56,302 bases of DNA from Streptomyces muensis (GCF_021474425.1 NZ_JAKEIP010000032.1:1-56302); one strand, 5' to 3'; shown: positions 36,482 to 46,835, counted from the first letter of the stretch. Notes: a model not told the origin generated them from the sequence alone. Numbers and translations are program-made.

Positions 36482-38023
36482 GTGTCAGAACGGATATCGG
36501 TCCCGCGTGCCGCGGCACGCGGGGGAGCGGATCCGATCGCGCTCGACGACGACGCGACGCTGCATGCGATGGGTTATCCGAGAAAACTCACCCGCCGCTT
36601 TCAGGCATTCGACAATTTCGCCATCTCCTTCACCATCATCAACATCATCTCGGGTATCTTCTCGGGTTTCGGATTCGGTCTGAACGCGGGCGGCCCGAGC
36701 ATTCTCGTCTTCGGCTGGATCGGCGTCTCCGTCATGGTGCTCTTCGTGGGAGCATCGATGGCCGAGGTCGCCTCCGCCTATCCGACGAGCGGCGCGCTGT
36801 ATTTCTCGGCGGGAAAGCTCGCCAAACGGCACAAGGGCGCCTGGTCCTGGTACACCGGCTGGCTGAACTTCGTGGGCCAGGTGGGCGGCACGGCCGCCAC
36901 CGGCTACGCCGCCGCCACCTTCATCCAGGCCTTCATCGCCCTCCAGTGGCCCTCGTACGAGCCGACCGGGCACCGAACGGTGCTGATCACAGCGCTGATC
37001 ATCGTGCTCCAGGGACTCGCCAACACCTACACCGTGCACCTGGTCGCCGTACTGAACCGGATCTCCGTGTGGTGGCTGCTGATCGGACTCGTGATCATTG
37101 TGACCGCCCTGATGGTCATGCCCGATCATCATCAGTCGGCTTCGTTCGTCACGCATTTCGCGAACAACACCGGTTTCACCAGCGGCCTTTATGGCGGGAT
37201 GCTCGGCCTGCTGGTCACCAGCTGGACCTTCACCGGCTTCGACGGCAGCTTCCACATGTCGGAGGAAACGGTCCGGGCGACGGTCAATGCGCCGCGCGGG
37301 ATCACCCGGGCCATCGCGTACTCGGCGATAGCGGGACTGCTGCTGATGCTCGCATTGGTCTACAGCATTCGTGACTACGACCGGGTGGCGAGCGCCGACG
37401 CGCCGCCTGTGCAGATCCTGATCGACGGGCTCGGCGCGGGCACCGCGAAGGTGCTGCTGCTGATCGTGATCGGCGCCATGCTCTTCTGCGGCCTGGCCAA
37501 CCTCACCAGCAACACCCGGCAGATCTTCGCCTTCTCCCGGGACGGCGCGATGCCCGGCTCCCGCTGGTGGCACTCGGTCTCGCCACGCACCCGCACCCCC
37601 GTGAAGGCCGTGTGGCTCGCGGTCGCCTGCTCGCTGGCGCTCGTGGTGCCCGGCTGGTGGTCGCACACGGCGTTCACCGCCATCGTCAGCGTCAACGTGG
37701 TCGGACTCTTCCTCGCGTACGCCGTCCCGATCCTGCTCCGGCTGCGCCTGGGGGACGAGTTCCAGCCGGGGCCCTGGCACCTGGGGCGCTGGGGGCGGCC
37801 GGTCGGGGTCGTCGCGGTGACCTGGATCCTGCTCAGCAGCGTCCTGTTCATGCTGCCGCACGCCTCGCCGGTCACCGCCGACACCTTCAACTACGCACCC
37901 GTCGCCCTGGCCGTCGTCCTGGCCGTGGCCACTGTGTGGTGGTTCACCAGCGCCCGCCGCCGCTTCCACGGCCCGGTCAGCTACGGCCGCCCCGACGAGG
38001 TCGCGGCGATGGATCTCGTCTGA
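36482..38023 (+). CDS. APC-superfamily amino-acid/amine permease (GABA/choline-permease-like)
   Basis: A 513-residue transporter with about 12 membrane segments, belonging to the amino acid/choline (ACT) branch of the APC superfamily. Typical stretches are FDNFAISFTIINIISGIFSG in helix 1 and LTSNTRQIFAFSRDGAMPGS before the last third. The branch carries GABA, choline, ethanolamine or basic amino acids. GTG 36482 is chosen, with GAAAGG about ten bases upstream. It follows the helical protein by 37 bp and is ended by a 13-bp hairpin (38074-38113). Substrate not readable. Confidence 0.9.
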   Translation: MSERISVPRAAARGGADPIALDDDATLHAMGYPRKLTRRFQAFDNFAISFTIINIISGIFSGFGFGLNAGGPSILVFGWIGVSVMVLFVGASMAEVASAYPTSGALYFSAGKLAKRHKGAWSWYTGWLNFVGQVGGTAATGYAAATFIQAFIALQWPSYEPTGHRTVLITALIIVLQGLANTYTVHLVAVLNRISVWWLLIGLVIIVTALMVMPDHHQSASFVTHFANNTGFTSGLYGGMLGLLVTSWTFTGFDGSFHMSEETVRATVNAPRGITRAIAYSAIAGLLLMLALVYSIRDYDRVASADAPPVQILIDGLGAGTAKVLLLIVIGAMLFCGLANLTSNTRQIFAFSRDGAMPGSRWWHSVSPRTRTPVKAVWLAVACSLALVVPGWWSHTAFTAIVSVNVVGLFLAYAVPILLRLRLGDEFQPGPWHLGRWGRPVGVVAVTWILLSSVLFMLPHASPVTADTFNYAPVALAVVLAVATVWWFTSARRRFHGPVSYGRPDEVAAMDLV

Positions 38024-38073
38024 CACCGGCCGACATCCGTCCGGCGGCGGCTCTCGCCTGACGACTCGTCACC

Positions 38074-38113
38074 CTCCCGGCGTCCGAAGCCGCACGGCGG
38101 CGGACGCCGGGAG
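38074..38113 (+). terminator. Terminator-like hairpin after the APC permease
   Basis: A 13-bp perfect stem CTCCCGGCGTCCG (38074-38086) with CGGACGCCGGGAG (38101-38113), 14-base loop, no U tract, 50 bp after the stop. The rest of the 313-bp gap to the peptidase gene shows no gene. Confidence 0.75.
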
Positions 38114-38336
38114 CGCTCGTCCGGTCGTCCGTCCGCCGATCCGCCCGCTCATCCCACCCCGCCCGTACGGTGATTGGGCCATTCGGACTCCGCCAAGGTC
38201 ATGCCAGTGGTCGACACCAATATTCGTAGGCGCGTCCGGGCCGAAGTGCTGGCAGACGCCCACCCCCTGCGGTCATAGTGGGCGGACCACCGTGCACTGG
38301 ACCCGCCCGACCCGGACACCTGGGAGTCCTCCGCCC

Positions 38337-39701
38337 ATGAGCAGAGCCGAGCAGCCGTCCCGCAGAATCGTTCTGGCAGCCGCGGTCGCCGCAACCGTCA
38401 CCGGCAGCGCGGGCCCGGCGGTCGCCGTCGACGTCACCGCCGACGCCGGGGCTCCCGCGCAGGCCCCGGCCCGCACCGTCGACAACCGCGCCTGGACCAC
38501 GTACACCGACTGGCGCGGCGGTACCGCCCAGGGCACCCGGGCCGTCGCCGGCGCCCGCCCCGGCCTCGTCATCGCCACGGCCGTGGGCACCCGCGACTAC
38601 ACGGATCCGCACACCGGCGAGAGCGCCTCCTGGGAGTACGCGACCTGGACGTCCCCGGTCCACCGGCTCACCGTGCCCGCCACCGAGGTGATCACCTCCT
38701 GGAACGCGCACACCCCCGCCGGCACCTGGATCCAGATCGAACTGAAGGGGACGTACTCGGACGGCACCGCCACACCCTGGTACGTGCTGGGCCGCTGGGC
38801 GGCCGGTGACCAGGACATCAGGCGCACCTCGGTCGACGACCAGAAGGACGGCAGGAGCACGGTCTGGACGGACACCCTCGCCGTCGACGACCCGGCAGGC
38901 GGACTGCGCGTCGCCTCCTACCGGCTGCGGCTGACCCTGTACCGCAGGCCCGGCACGAAGCTCACCCCCACCGTCTGGCGGGCCGGCGCGATGGGCTCCG
39001 ACGTCCCCGACCGCTTCACCGTCCCGGCCTCCACCCCCGGCCTTGCCCGGGAGCTGACCGTCCCGCGCTACTCGCAGGAGACTCACATCGGTCAGTACCC
39101 GGAGTACGACAACGGCGGCGAGGCCTGGTGCAGCCCCACCTCCTCGCAGATGATCATCGAGTACTGGGGCGGCCGGCTCACCCCGGAGCAGTTGGCCTGG
39201 GTCGACCCCGCGTTCGCCGACCCGCAGGTCTGCCACGCGGCCCGGTACACCTTCGACCACCAGTACAACGGGTGCGGCAACTGGCCGTTCAACGCCGCCT
39301 ACGCGGCCACCTTCAAGGACCTCCAGGGCGTCGTCACCCGCCTCCGCTCGCTCACCGACCTGGAGACGCTGATCGCGGCCGGCATCCCGGCCATAACGTC
39401 CCAGTCCTTCCTGAAGGGCGAGCTGACCGGGGCGGGGTACGGCACCGCCGGGCATCTCATGACCGTCATCGGCTTCACCGCCGAAGGCGACGTGATCGCC
39501 AACGACCCGAACTCGCCGAGCAACGAGGCGGTGCGGCGCGTCTACAAGCGGCGCGAGTGGGAGAACATCTGGCTGCGGACCAAGCGGTACAACGCCGAGG
39601 GCAAGGTCGCCTCCGGCACCGGCGGCGTCTGCTACCTCTACTTCCCGGCGCGTCCCACCCCGCGCCAGCGCGCGGCGCTCGCGGCGGTGGGCGTGGTGTG
39701 A
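38337..39701 (+). CDS. Secreted C39-like cysteine peptidase
   Basis: A 454-residue exported protein. The signal peptide has a twin-arginine-like start (SRRIVLAAAVAATVTG) and probable cleavage after AVA near residue 31. A beta-rich N-terminal region (about 40-230) precedes a papain-like C39 domain. The catalytic cysteine lies in GGEAWCSPTSSQMIIEYWGG, the histidine in GYGTAGHLMTVIGF and the third residue in IANDPNSPSN. Such proteins in Streptomyces are extracellular; the target peptide or cell-wall substrate is unknown. ATG 38337 has GGGAG upstream; the frame opens 15 codons earlier. Confidence 0.88.
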   Translation: MSRAEQPSRRIVLAAAVAATVTGSAGPAVAVDVTADAGAPAQAPARTVDNRAWTTYTDWRGGTAQGTRAVAGARPGLVIATAVGTRDYTDPHTGESASWEYATWTSPVHRLTVPATEVITSWNAHTPAGTWIQIELKGTYSDGTATPWYVLGRWAAGDQDIRRTSVDDQKDGRSTVWTDTLAVDDPAGGLRVASYRLRLTLYRRPGTKLTPTVWRAGAMGSDVPDRFTVPASTPGLARELTVPRYSQETHIGQYPEYDNGGEAWCSPTSSQMIIEYWGGRLTPEQLAWVDPAFADPQVCHAARYTFDHQYNGCGNWPFNAAYAATFKDLQGVVTRLRSLTDLETLIAAGIPAITSQSFLKGELTGAGYGTAGHLMTVIGFTAEGDVIANDPNSPSNEAVRRVYKRREWENIWLRTKRYNAEGKVASGTGGVCYLYFPARPTPRQRAALAAVGVV

Positions 39702-39765
39702 ACGCCGGGCGTGCTGTGAGCAACGTCTCCGCCGCACAGGCCGTTCGCGGTGGCAGGGTGGGCGT

Positions 39766-39906
39766 ATGACCACGCATTCCGCCACCGCCGCGCGCGTCCG
39801 TACCGGCGGCCCCGAGGAAGACGGCCCGAAGATCCTCGAGCACATCATGGGCTGGACCCTCGTCGTGGTCGTCGCGATGCTGATCACACAGCTCGGCCTG
39901 CTGTGA
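39766..39906 (+). CDS. 46-residue membrane protein (SCO1431 family)
   Basis: A very short gene starting MTTHSATAARVRTGGPEEDG and ending in a single membrane helix GWTLVVVVAMLITQLGLL. Length, the GGP(E/K)xDGPK phrase and the position between the C39 peptidase and TetR genes match the SCO1431 family of small Streptomyces membrane proteins. No function is known to me. It lies 64 bp after the peptidase stop. Confidence 0.85.
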   Translation: MTTHSATAARVRTGGPEEDGPKILEHIMGWTLVVVVAMLITQLGLL

Positions 39907-39943
39907 CCTGACACACACAGGACCCTTTGGCCGGACATATCCC

Positions 39944-40049
39944 GACCCTGTTGTCGGGCAGACCCACCAAACTCGATCAGACTCGAACGAGCAGCTGGTG
40001 CAGGTCTGCCATACTGCGGATGTCCCGCCGCCCGTTGAACAACAGGGTC
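39944..40049. promoter_or_regulatory. Widely spaced inverted repeat upstream of the TetR gene
   Basis: GACCCTGTTGT (39944-39954) and its exact complement ACAACAGGGTC (40039-40049) are separated by 84 bases, with the second arm five bases before the TetR start. The first arm is also flanked by CCCGA/TCGGG. Paired distant operators bridged by a dimeric repressor (looping) or autoregulation by the TetR protein are possible readings. Confidence 0.5.
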
Positions 40050-40053
40050 TAAA

Positions 40054-40713
40054 TTGAATATTAGTCAACAGCGTGACGCGGCCCGGCCCCGGGCGCGCGG
40101 CACCGAGCGCTCGATGGCGCGCCGTGCCGAACTCATCACCATCGGGCGGAAGCTGTTCGCCGACACGTCGTACGACGCGCTCTCCATGGACGACATCGCC
40201 CGGCAGGCCCATGTCGCCAAGGGGCTGATCTACTACTACTTCCAGTCCAAGCGCGGCTACTACCTGGCGATCATCCAGGACTCCGTCGCCGACCTGGTCA
40301 CCTTCGCCGCGAGCGGCCTCGAACTCCAGCCGGTCGACCGGGTGCACCGCACCATCGACAGCTACCTCCGCTACGCCGAGCACAACCAGGCCGCCTACCG
40401 CACCATCGTCAGCGGCGGCGTCGGCTTCGACACCGAGGTGCACGCCATCCGGGACGGCGTGCGCGAGGCCATCGTGGCGACCATCGCCGAGGGGGCGTAC
40501 GGCCGTACCGACATCGCCCCGATCGCCCGTATGGGCCTGCTCGCCTGGGTGTGCAGCGTGGAGGGCGCCACCCTGGACTGGACCGAACGGCCCGAACTGC
40601 CCCGCGACACCATGCGCGAGCTGCTGGTGAGGACCCTGGGCGGCGCCCTGCGCGCCATCGAGGAGATGGACCCCGCCTACCCGGCCCCGGAGCCCGCGCG
40701 CCGGGAGAGCTGA
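40054..40713 (+). CDS. TetR/AcrR-family transcriptional regulator
   Basis: A 219-residue regulator. The N-terminal helix-turn-helix is in SYDALSMDDIARQAHVAKGL then IYYYFQSKRGYYLAI, and the C-terminal helices form a ligand pocket. Start is uncertain: TTG 40054 keeps the usual basic N-terminus (AARPRARGTERS) and has AGGG seven bases before it; ATG 40114 is the first standard start and still keeps the whole DNA-binding domain. It stands alone between the small membrane protein and the convergent chitinase gene. Ligand unknown; the inverted repeat just upstream suggests autoregulation. Confidence 0.88.
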   Translation: MNISQQRDAARPRARGTERSMARRAELITIGRKLFADTSYDALSMDDIARQAHVAKGLIYYYFQSKRGYYLAIIQDSVADLVTFAASGLELQPVDRVHRTIDSYLRYAEHNQAAYRTIVSGGVGFDTEVHAIRDGVREAIVATIAEGAYGRTDIAPIARMGLLAWVCSVEGATLDWTERPELPRDTMRELLVRTLGGALRAIEEMDPAYPAPEPARRES

Positions 40714-40784
40714 CCCCGGCCGGCGGCAGGACGCAGGGGCGGAGGCTCGTGGCCCTCCGCCCCTGCGTCCCCCCGTGGGACCCG

Positions 40785-42023
<1,239 letters not shown>

Positions 42024-42103
42024 CGGGTGTCTCCTCGTGGGGGGAGAGGGGAGCATGCTCCGATTGGCATGGACGCGCTGATGCGTTGATCCGTCACCGT
42101 AGG

Positions 42104-42136
42104 AGGACTAGACCAGTACGTCAATGGTTCGGACCA
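42104..42136 (-). promoter_or_regulatory. Chitinase promoter with two DasR-like operator repeats
   Basis: On the minus strand TGGTCCGAACCA (42136-42125) and TGGTCTAGTCCT (42115-42104) are separated by nine bases that overlap the -35 TTGACG, with a -10 TACGGT after 17 bases. The second repeat is identical to that of the other chitinase promoter (24259-24270). DasR binding is inferred from known chitinase promoters. Confidence 0.85.
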
Positions 42137-42177
42137 ATTTCGGCGCCGGGATAACGTGCTGGATACTTCTTTTAGTG

Positions 42178-42187
42178 AGCGGTCGTT
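42178..42187. promoter_or_regulatory. AGCGGTCGTT motif before the acyl-CoA dehydrogenase gene
   Basis: AGCGGTCGTT inside TTAGTGAGCGGTCGTTAACC. It is an imperfect palindrome and nearly the complement of the site before the thioesterase gene (16934-16943). About 170 bp before the dehydrogenase start; the 334-bp gap contains no other gene. Confidence 0.4.
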
Positions 42188-42357
42188 AACCGGTGACGCG
42201 ATGCCTCCGATCGGGCATACTCACAGCGCACAGCCGCTGGTCAGCAGCTTCCGAGACCCGGAAATGCGAGCATCGGCCCGGCACCAGAGAGACCCGGCGG
42301 AGCCGCCCCACCCAAGGCGGATGACCGCCGACGTGCCCGACAGGGAGGATCGTCGCC

Positions 42358-43530
42358 ATGCCCGACCGCGCCCCGCAGCCCGTGGACCGTCAACTGCCCA
42401 CGGACGAGGCCCGGGATCTGATCTCGCTCGTCCGCGACATCGCGCAGCGCGAGATCGCCCCGAAGGCGGCCGAGGAGGAGGACGCCGGCCGCTTCCCGCG
42501 CGAGGTCTTCACTCTGCTCTCCGAATCGGGACTGCTCGGCCTGCCGTACGACTCCGAGTACGGCGGCGGCGACCAGCCGTACGAGGTCTATCTCCAGGTC
42601 CTCGAAGAACTCGCCGCGGTCCGCCTCACCGTCGGCCTGGGTGTCAGCGTGCACACCCTGGCCTCCTACTCCCTCGCCACCTACGGCACCAAGCAGCAGC
42701 AGGTCGAGCATCTGCCCGCCATGCTCGGCGGCGGATTGCTCGGCGCGTACTGCCTCTCCGAGCCCGCGTCGGGATCGGACGCGGCCTCGCTGCGCACCAA
42801 GGCGGTGCGCGACGGCGACGACTGGGTGATCAACGGCACCAAGGCCTGGATCACGCACGGCGGCATCGCCGACTTCTACACGGTCATGGCGCGCACCGGC
42901 GAGGAGGGCCCGCGCGGGATCACCGCGTTCCTGGTGCCCGGCGACGCCGAGGGCGTGAGCGCGGCGGCACCCGAGAAGAAGATGGGCATGAAGGGATCGC
43001 CCACCGCCCAGGTCCACTTCGACGGCGTCCGGGTCGGCGACGAGCGGCGCATCGGAGACGAGGGCCAGGGCTTCGCCATCGCCCTGTCCGCCCTGGACTC
43101 CGGCCGGCTCGGCATCGCCGCCTGCGCGATCGGTGTCGCCCAGGCGGCGCTCGACGAGGCGGTGTCGTACGCGACCGAGCGCCGGCAGTTCGGCAAGCCG
43201 ATCGCCGACTTCCAGGGCCTGCGCTTCATGCTCGCCGACATGGCGACCCAGATCGAGGCGGGCCGCGCGCTGTACCTCACGGCGGCGCGGCTGCGCGACG
43301 CGGGCCGGCCGTTCGCCAAGCAGGCGGCGATGGCCAAGCTGCACTGCACCGACACCGCGATGAAGGTCACCACCGACGCCGTCCAGATCCTCGGCGGATA
43401 CGGCTACACCGCGGACTTCCCGGCCGAGCGCTATATGCGCGAGGCCAAGGTCCTCCAGATCGTCGAGGGCACCAACCAGATTCAGCGGATGGTCATCGCC
43501 CGTCACCTAGCAGGTCCCGAGGGACGCTGA
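42358..43530 (+). CDS. Acyl-CoA dehydrogenase
   Basis: A 390-residue FAD enzyme that introduces the alpha-beta double bond into acyl-CoA thioesters. Family signatures are YCLSEPASGSDAASLRTKA in the middle domain and AERYMREAKVLQIVEGTNQI near the end, where the Glu of VEGTNQI is the expected catalytic base. Length is normal for short- or medium-chain enzymes. It starts MPDRAPQP at ATG 42358, after AGGGAGG. Monocistronic by spacing. Chain length preference cannot be read. Confidence 0.95.
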   Translation: MPDRAPQPVDRQLPTDEARDLISLVRDIAQREIAPKAAEEEDAGRFPREVFTLLSESGLLGLPYDSEYGGGDQPYEVYLQVLEELAAVRLTVGLGVSVHTLASYSLATYGTKQQQVEHLPAMLGGGLLGAYCLSEPASGSDAASLRTKAVRDGDDWVINGTKAWITHGGIADFYTVMARTGEEGPRGITAFLVPGDAEGVSAAAPEKKMGMKGSPTAQVHFDGVRVGDERRIGDEGQGFAIALSALDSGRLGIAACAIGVAQAALDEAVSYATERRQFGKPIADFQGLRFMLADMATQIEAGRALYLTAARLRDAGRPFAKQAAMAKLHCTDTAMKVTTDAVQILGGYGYTADFPAERYMREAKVLQIVEGTNQIQRMVIARHLAGPEGR

Positions 43531-43741
43531 ACTGCCCGTGCTTGACCGTCGGCGCCGCGAGCCGGATCCACTCCGGGTCGTGGCGCCCGGGCAGCGTGCG
43601 GCCACGGTCGGCCCAGGTGCGCATCAGCTCGCGGTAGATGGGCGGATCCGGTTGCTGCGGAGGCGCCGGCGCCAGCGAGCCGGCGGGCCGCGGCACGAAG
43701 ATGCGGCGCTGAGGCCCGGTCGCTGAATAGGTGGGGGGCAT
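43493..43741 (-). CDS. Small hypothetical protein
   Basis: An 82-residue frame with natural-looking composition: aromatic and charged residues (PIYRELMRTWADRGRTLPGR, then HDPEWIRLAAPTVKHGQFSV) and high third-position GC. It fills an otherwise empty gap and its 3' end overlaps the dehydrogenase gene by 38 bp on the opposite strand. No domain is recognised and no good ribosome-binding site precedes ATG 43741, so it is only a probable gene. Confidence 0.5.
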   Translation of the reverse strand: MPPTYSATGPQRRIFVPRPAGSLAPAPPQQPDPPIYRELMRTWADRGRTLPGRHDPEWIRLAAPTVKHGQFSVPRDLLGDGR

Positions 43742-43880
43742 ACCAGGGCAACGCGGAGGTGGGCGGACAAGTCACCGCCCGCCGGAATCGGGCGTGAGTT
43801 CACGGCCGTCCGGCTCACGCTCTGGTCACCTGCCACTACCTGACGTACCGTCAGCCCAGCCGCCTCCAGGGAGGTATGCC

Positions 43881-44990
43881 GTGGCCGACGACGACCGCCC
43901 CGTCGCGCTCGACGAGTACCCGGTGCACCAGGTGCCGCTGTCCATGAGGTACGTCGCGACCAGCGACCGCAACGCCTACGACCGCTGCATCTTCCACGTC
44001 CTCGACCACCAGGGCCGGGCCCTGCTGATCCTCGGCCTCGGGGTGTACCCGAACGCCGGAGTGATGGACGCGTACGCGACCCTGCGCGTGGGGGACCGGC
44101 TGCACGCCGTGCGGGCCTCGGACGCCCTCGGCGAGGACCGGATGCGGCTCGCCGTCGGGCCGCTGCGCATCGAGGTCGAGGAGCCGCTCCGGAGGTTCCG
44201 TCTGACGTGCGACGACCAGGAGTTGTCGTACGACATCACCTGGACCGCCGACTTCCCCGCCCTCTGGGAACCCCACCACCTCCAGCGCCGCGGCGACCGG
44301 CTCACCCTCGAAGGGCGCCGCTTCGTACAGGGGGGCGGCGTGGCGGGCGTCGTGCGCGCCGGCGGTGAGGAGTTCCGCGTCACCCCGACCGGGTGGACCG
44401 GCACCCGTGACCGCAGCTGGGGTGTGCGCCCCATACCGGGGGAGGAGGGCGGCCGGTTCGCCGAGGAGCACCCGACCGAGGGCTTCCACTGGATCTGGTG
44501 CCCGGTGCGCTTCGAGGACCGGTTCCTGATGGTGATCGTCCAGGAGGACGCCGACGGACACCGCACGCTCAGCGACGCGACGATGGTCCGCCCCGGCCGC
44601 CGCGACCGCCAACTGGGCTGGCCACAGACCGAGATCACCTACCGTCCGGGCACCCGCCACCCGGAGCGCGCCCTCATCCACCTCGGCGACATCCGCAAGC
44701 CCGAGGAACTCCAGGTGGAGATCCTGGCCTCCTCCCCGCTCGCCGTCGGCGCCGGCTACCCGCCCGCCGACGACTGGCAGCACGGCACCTGGCGCGGCCG
44801 AGGCTGGACCGATCGCCGTACCTACGACCTCACCGACCCCAGCGCACACCCCCTCGCCGCATACGGCGTCACCGACCACGCCGCGCGCTTTTGCCTGGAC
44901 GGCAGGGTCGGGCACGGCATCTTCGAGCACGGCTCGTTCGGACGGCACGACCCGAGCGGGTTCACGGACATCAAGTCGGTCGCTCCGTAG
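43881..44990 (+). CDS. Lipocalin-like two-domain protein of unknown function
   Basis: A 369-residue soluble protein with no signal peptide, dominated by beta strands. Phrases such as DRSWGVRPIPG and GFHWIWCPVRFEDR in the middle resemble the lipocalin/carotenoid-hydratase-like proteins now filed under DUF7064/DUF7065; that assignment is from memory and tentative. GTG 43881 has GGGAGG five bases upstream; longer frames are rejected. The phosphotransferase gene starts 11 bp after its stop, and such pairs recur in actinobacteria, so the two may act on one substrate. Confidence 0.8.
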   Translation: MADDDRPVALDEYPVHQVPLSMRYVATSDRNAYDRCIFHVLDHQGRALLILGLGVYPNAGVMDAYATLRVGDRLHAVRASDALGEDRMRLAVGPLRIEVEEPLRRFRLTCDDQELSYDITWTADFPALWEPHHLQRRGDRLTLEGRRFVQGGGVAGVVRAGGEEFRVTPTGWTGTRDRSWGVRPIPGEEGGRFAEEHPTEGFHWIWCPVRFEDRFLMVIVQEDADGHRTLSDATMVRPGRRDRQLGWPQTEITYRPGTRHPERALIHLGDIRKPEELQVEILASSPLAVGAGYPPADDWQHGTWRGRGWTDRRTYDLTDPSAHPLAAYGVTDHAARFCLDGRVGHGIFEHGSFGRHDPSGFTDIKSVAP

Positions 44991-45129
44991 GGGGTTTCGA
45001 CATGGCAGCCACGGCACCCCGCCCGCGCACCAGCACCCGCGACCCCGAGGAACTCACCCGCCGCCTCACCGCCTGGCTCGGCTGCCGGGCGCCAAGGCAG
45101 TCGGCGTCACCGTCCCCGAGTCGAACGGC

Positions 45130-46092
45130 ATGTCCAGCGAGACCCTGCTCTTCGACATCGAGCACCCCGAACCCCCGCTGCGGAACTGCGCGTTGCGGCT
45201 CGCGGCGGACCCGGCCGCCTACACCGTCTTCCCCGTGTACGACATGCCGCGCCAGTACCGGACCATGCGCCTCGTCGCCGAGCACACCGATGTGCCGGTG
45301 CCGAAGGTGCTCTGGCTGGAGGAGGACCCCGGCCCCCTGGGCGCGCCCTTCTTCGTCATGGAGCGCGTCGACGGGCGGGTGCCGCCGGACGTCATGCCGT
45401 ACACCTACCAGGGCAACTGGCTGCACGCGGCGAGCGACGAGGAGCGCGAGCGGCTGGAGGCCGCCACGATCGGGGTGCTGGCCCGGCTGCACGACCAAGT
45501 GCCGTTGCGCGAGGCCGAGTTCCTCACCCTTCCGGGCAACGGCGACGCGCTGCGACGACATGTCACGGCCCAACGCGCGTACTACGAATGGGTGGTTGAC
45601 GGACGCGCCCGCTCACCGCTGATCGAGGACGCGTTCGCCCGCCTGGAGGAGCTCTGGCCGTGCGACCCGGGCACACCCGTGCTCAACTGGGGTGACGCAC
45701 GCATTGGGAACATCGTCTACGACGGTTTCGAACCCGCCGCCGTCCTCGACTGGGAGATGGCGGCCCTCGCGCCGCGCGAGGTCGACCTCGGCTGGACGGT
45801 CTATCTGCACCGCTTCTTCCACGACCTGACGGTCGCCTTCGGCCAGCGCGGACTGCCGGACTTCCTACGCCGCGACCGGATCGAGGCCCGCTACGCCGAC
45901 CTCACCGGCCACACACCGCACGACATGGACTTCCACACGCTGTACGCGGCCCTGCGGCACGCCATCGTGATGCTCCGGATCGCCTACCGTCAGGCGCACT
46001 TCGGCGAAGTCGCCGTCCCGGCGGACCCGGACACACTGATCCTGCACCACGGCAGCCTGCGAGCCATGGTGCAGGGCAGCTACTGGAATTGA
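45130..46092 (+). CDS. APH-like phosphotransferase, N-terminus lost by an apparent frameshift
   Basis: The 320-residue frame covers most of an aminoglycoside-phosphotransferase/choline-kinase-like fold: FFVMERVDGRVPPDV, catalytic loop VLNWGDARIGNIVYDG and metal-binding AAVLDWEMAALAP. ATG 45130 is internal. A natural start is ATG 45002 (MAATAPRPRTSTRDPEELTR), 11 bp after the previous gene. That frame reads RRLTAWLG up to about 45079 and must then change to the frame reading RLPGAKAVGVTVPESNGMSS. A one-base loss or two-base gain near 45077-45082 would explain it. Either a sequencing error or a true frameshift. Substrate unknown. Confidence 0.8.
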   Translation: MSSETLLFDIEHPEPPLRNCALRLAADPAAYTVFPVYDMPRQYRTMRLVAEHTDVPVPKVLWLEEDPGPLGAPFFVMERVDGRVPPDVMPYTYQGNWLHAASDEERERLEAATIGVLARLHDQVPLREAEFLTLPGNGDALRRHVTAQRAYYEWVVDGRARSPLIEDAFARLEELWPCDPGTPVLNWGDARIGNIVYDGFEPAAVLDWEMAALAPREVDLGWTVYLHRFFHDLTVAFGQRGLPDFLRRDRIEARYADLTGHTPHDMDFHTLYAALRHAIVMLRIAYRQAHFGEVAVPADPDTLILHHGSLRAMVQGSYWN

Positions 46093-46132
46093 GCGATGCG
46101 ACGCCGGTGCCGGCGCGCGGAGCGGCGTGCGC

Positions 46133-46567
46133 TCAGGCGGCCTGCCGGCGCATGACCGGGACCCTGATGGGGCGCGAGCCCGGGCCACCGACGTGCGAGA
46201 AGGGCTGGGTCCGCCAGTTCAGTCCCTGAGGGAGCGTCAACAGGAGGGCGGTGTCCTGCTCCTGGGGCTCCAGCGACTCGTCCGCGGAACGGGCCTCGGC
46301 GGCCCTGCGGCCCGTACCGGCGCAGACCGTCAGACCGAAGGGGTTCCACGGCGAGGCGCACAGCGCGTGCTCCGGCAGGACCTCCTCGTCGGCCAGCAGG
46401 GCGATGGGCTGCGCGCAGTCCGGGCAGATCACCCGGAACATCTCGAAGGTGTCGTACGCGTCGAGTTCCTCGTCGAGGGCGTCGGGTTCGACGCCCTCCG
46501 GCTCGGGCTCGACGACCGCCTGGAGGCGCTTGGGTGCGGTTCGACCAGGGCGCTTAAGACTCTGCAT
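46133..46567 (-). CDS. Hypothetical protein with possible zinc-binding cysteines
   Basis: A 144-residue protein with a basic N-terminus (MQSLKRPGRTAPKRLQ), an acidic stretch and four cysteines, in FRVICPDCAQPI and HALCASPWNPFGLTVC, which could form a zinc ribbon. No known function is recognised. GGGGGAG lies just upstream of ATG 46567, a good ribosome-binding site. It is divergent from the Lrp gene, with 268 bp between them. Confidence 0.75.
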   Translation of the reverse strand: MQSLKRPGRTAPKRLQAVVEPEPEGVEPDALDEELDAYDTFEMFRVICPDCAQPIALLADEEVLPEHALCASPWNPFGLTVCAGTGRRAAEARSADESLEPQEQDTALLLTLPQGLNWRTQPFSHVGGPGSRPIRVPVMRRQAA

Positions 46568-46835
46568 TGGGTTCTCCCCCTCGGGCTGGGCCGTGACGGC
46601 ACTGCGGCCTCGACCACAGCAAGCACTTCCCGTCTGCTCTCGGCGTTAATCACGGGAGCATCACGGAGGCCGTTCGAGGCCTGTGGCCTTCGTCACATGC
46701 CGCCCGCAGGTGCCCGTGGCGGCCGGTTTGTCCCCCGGCCGGCCCGCAACCGCTTCCCGTGGACATCACGAACCGGGCATGACCTGGGCTGCTCAGGTAT
46801 CCGAGGAGATCAGCCGCACTGTAGGTTCTTGCGCC

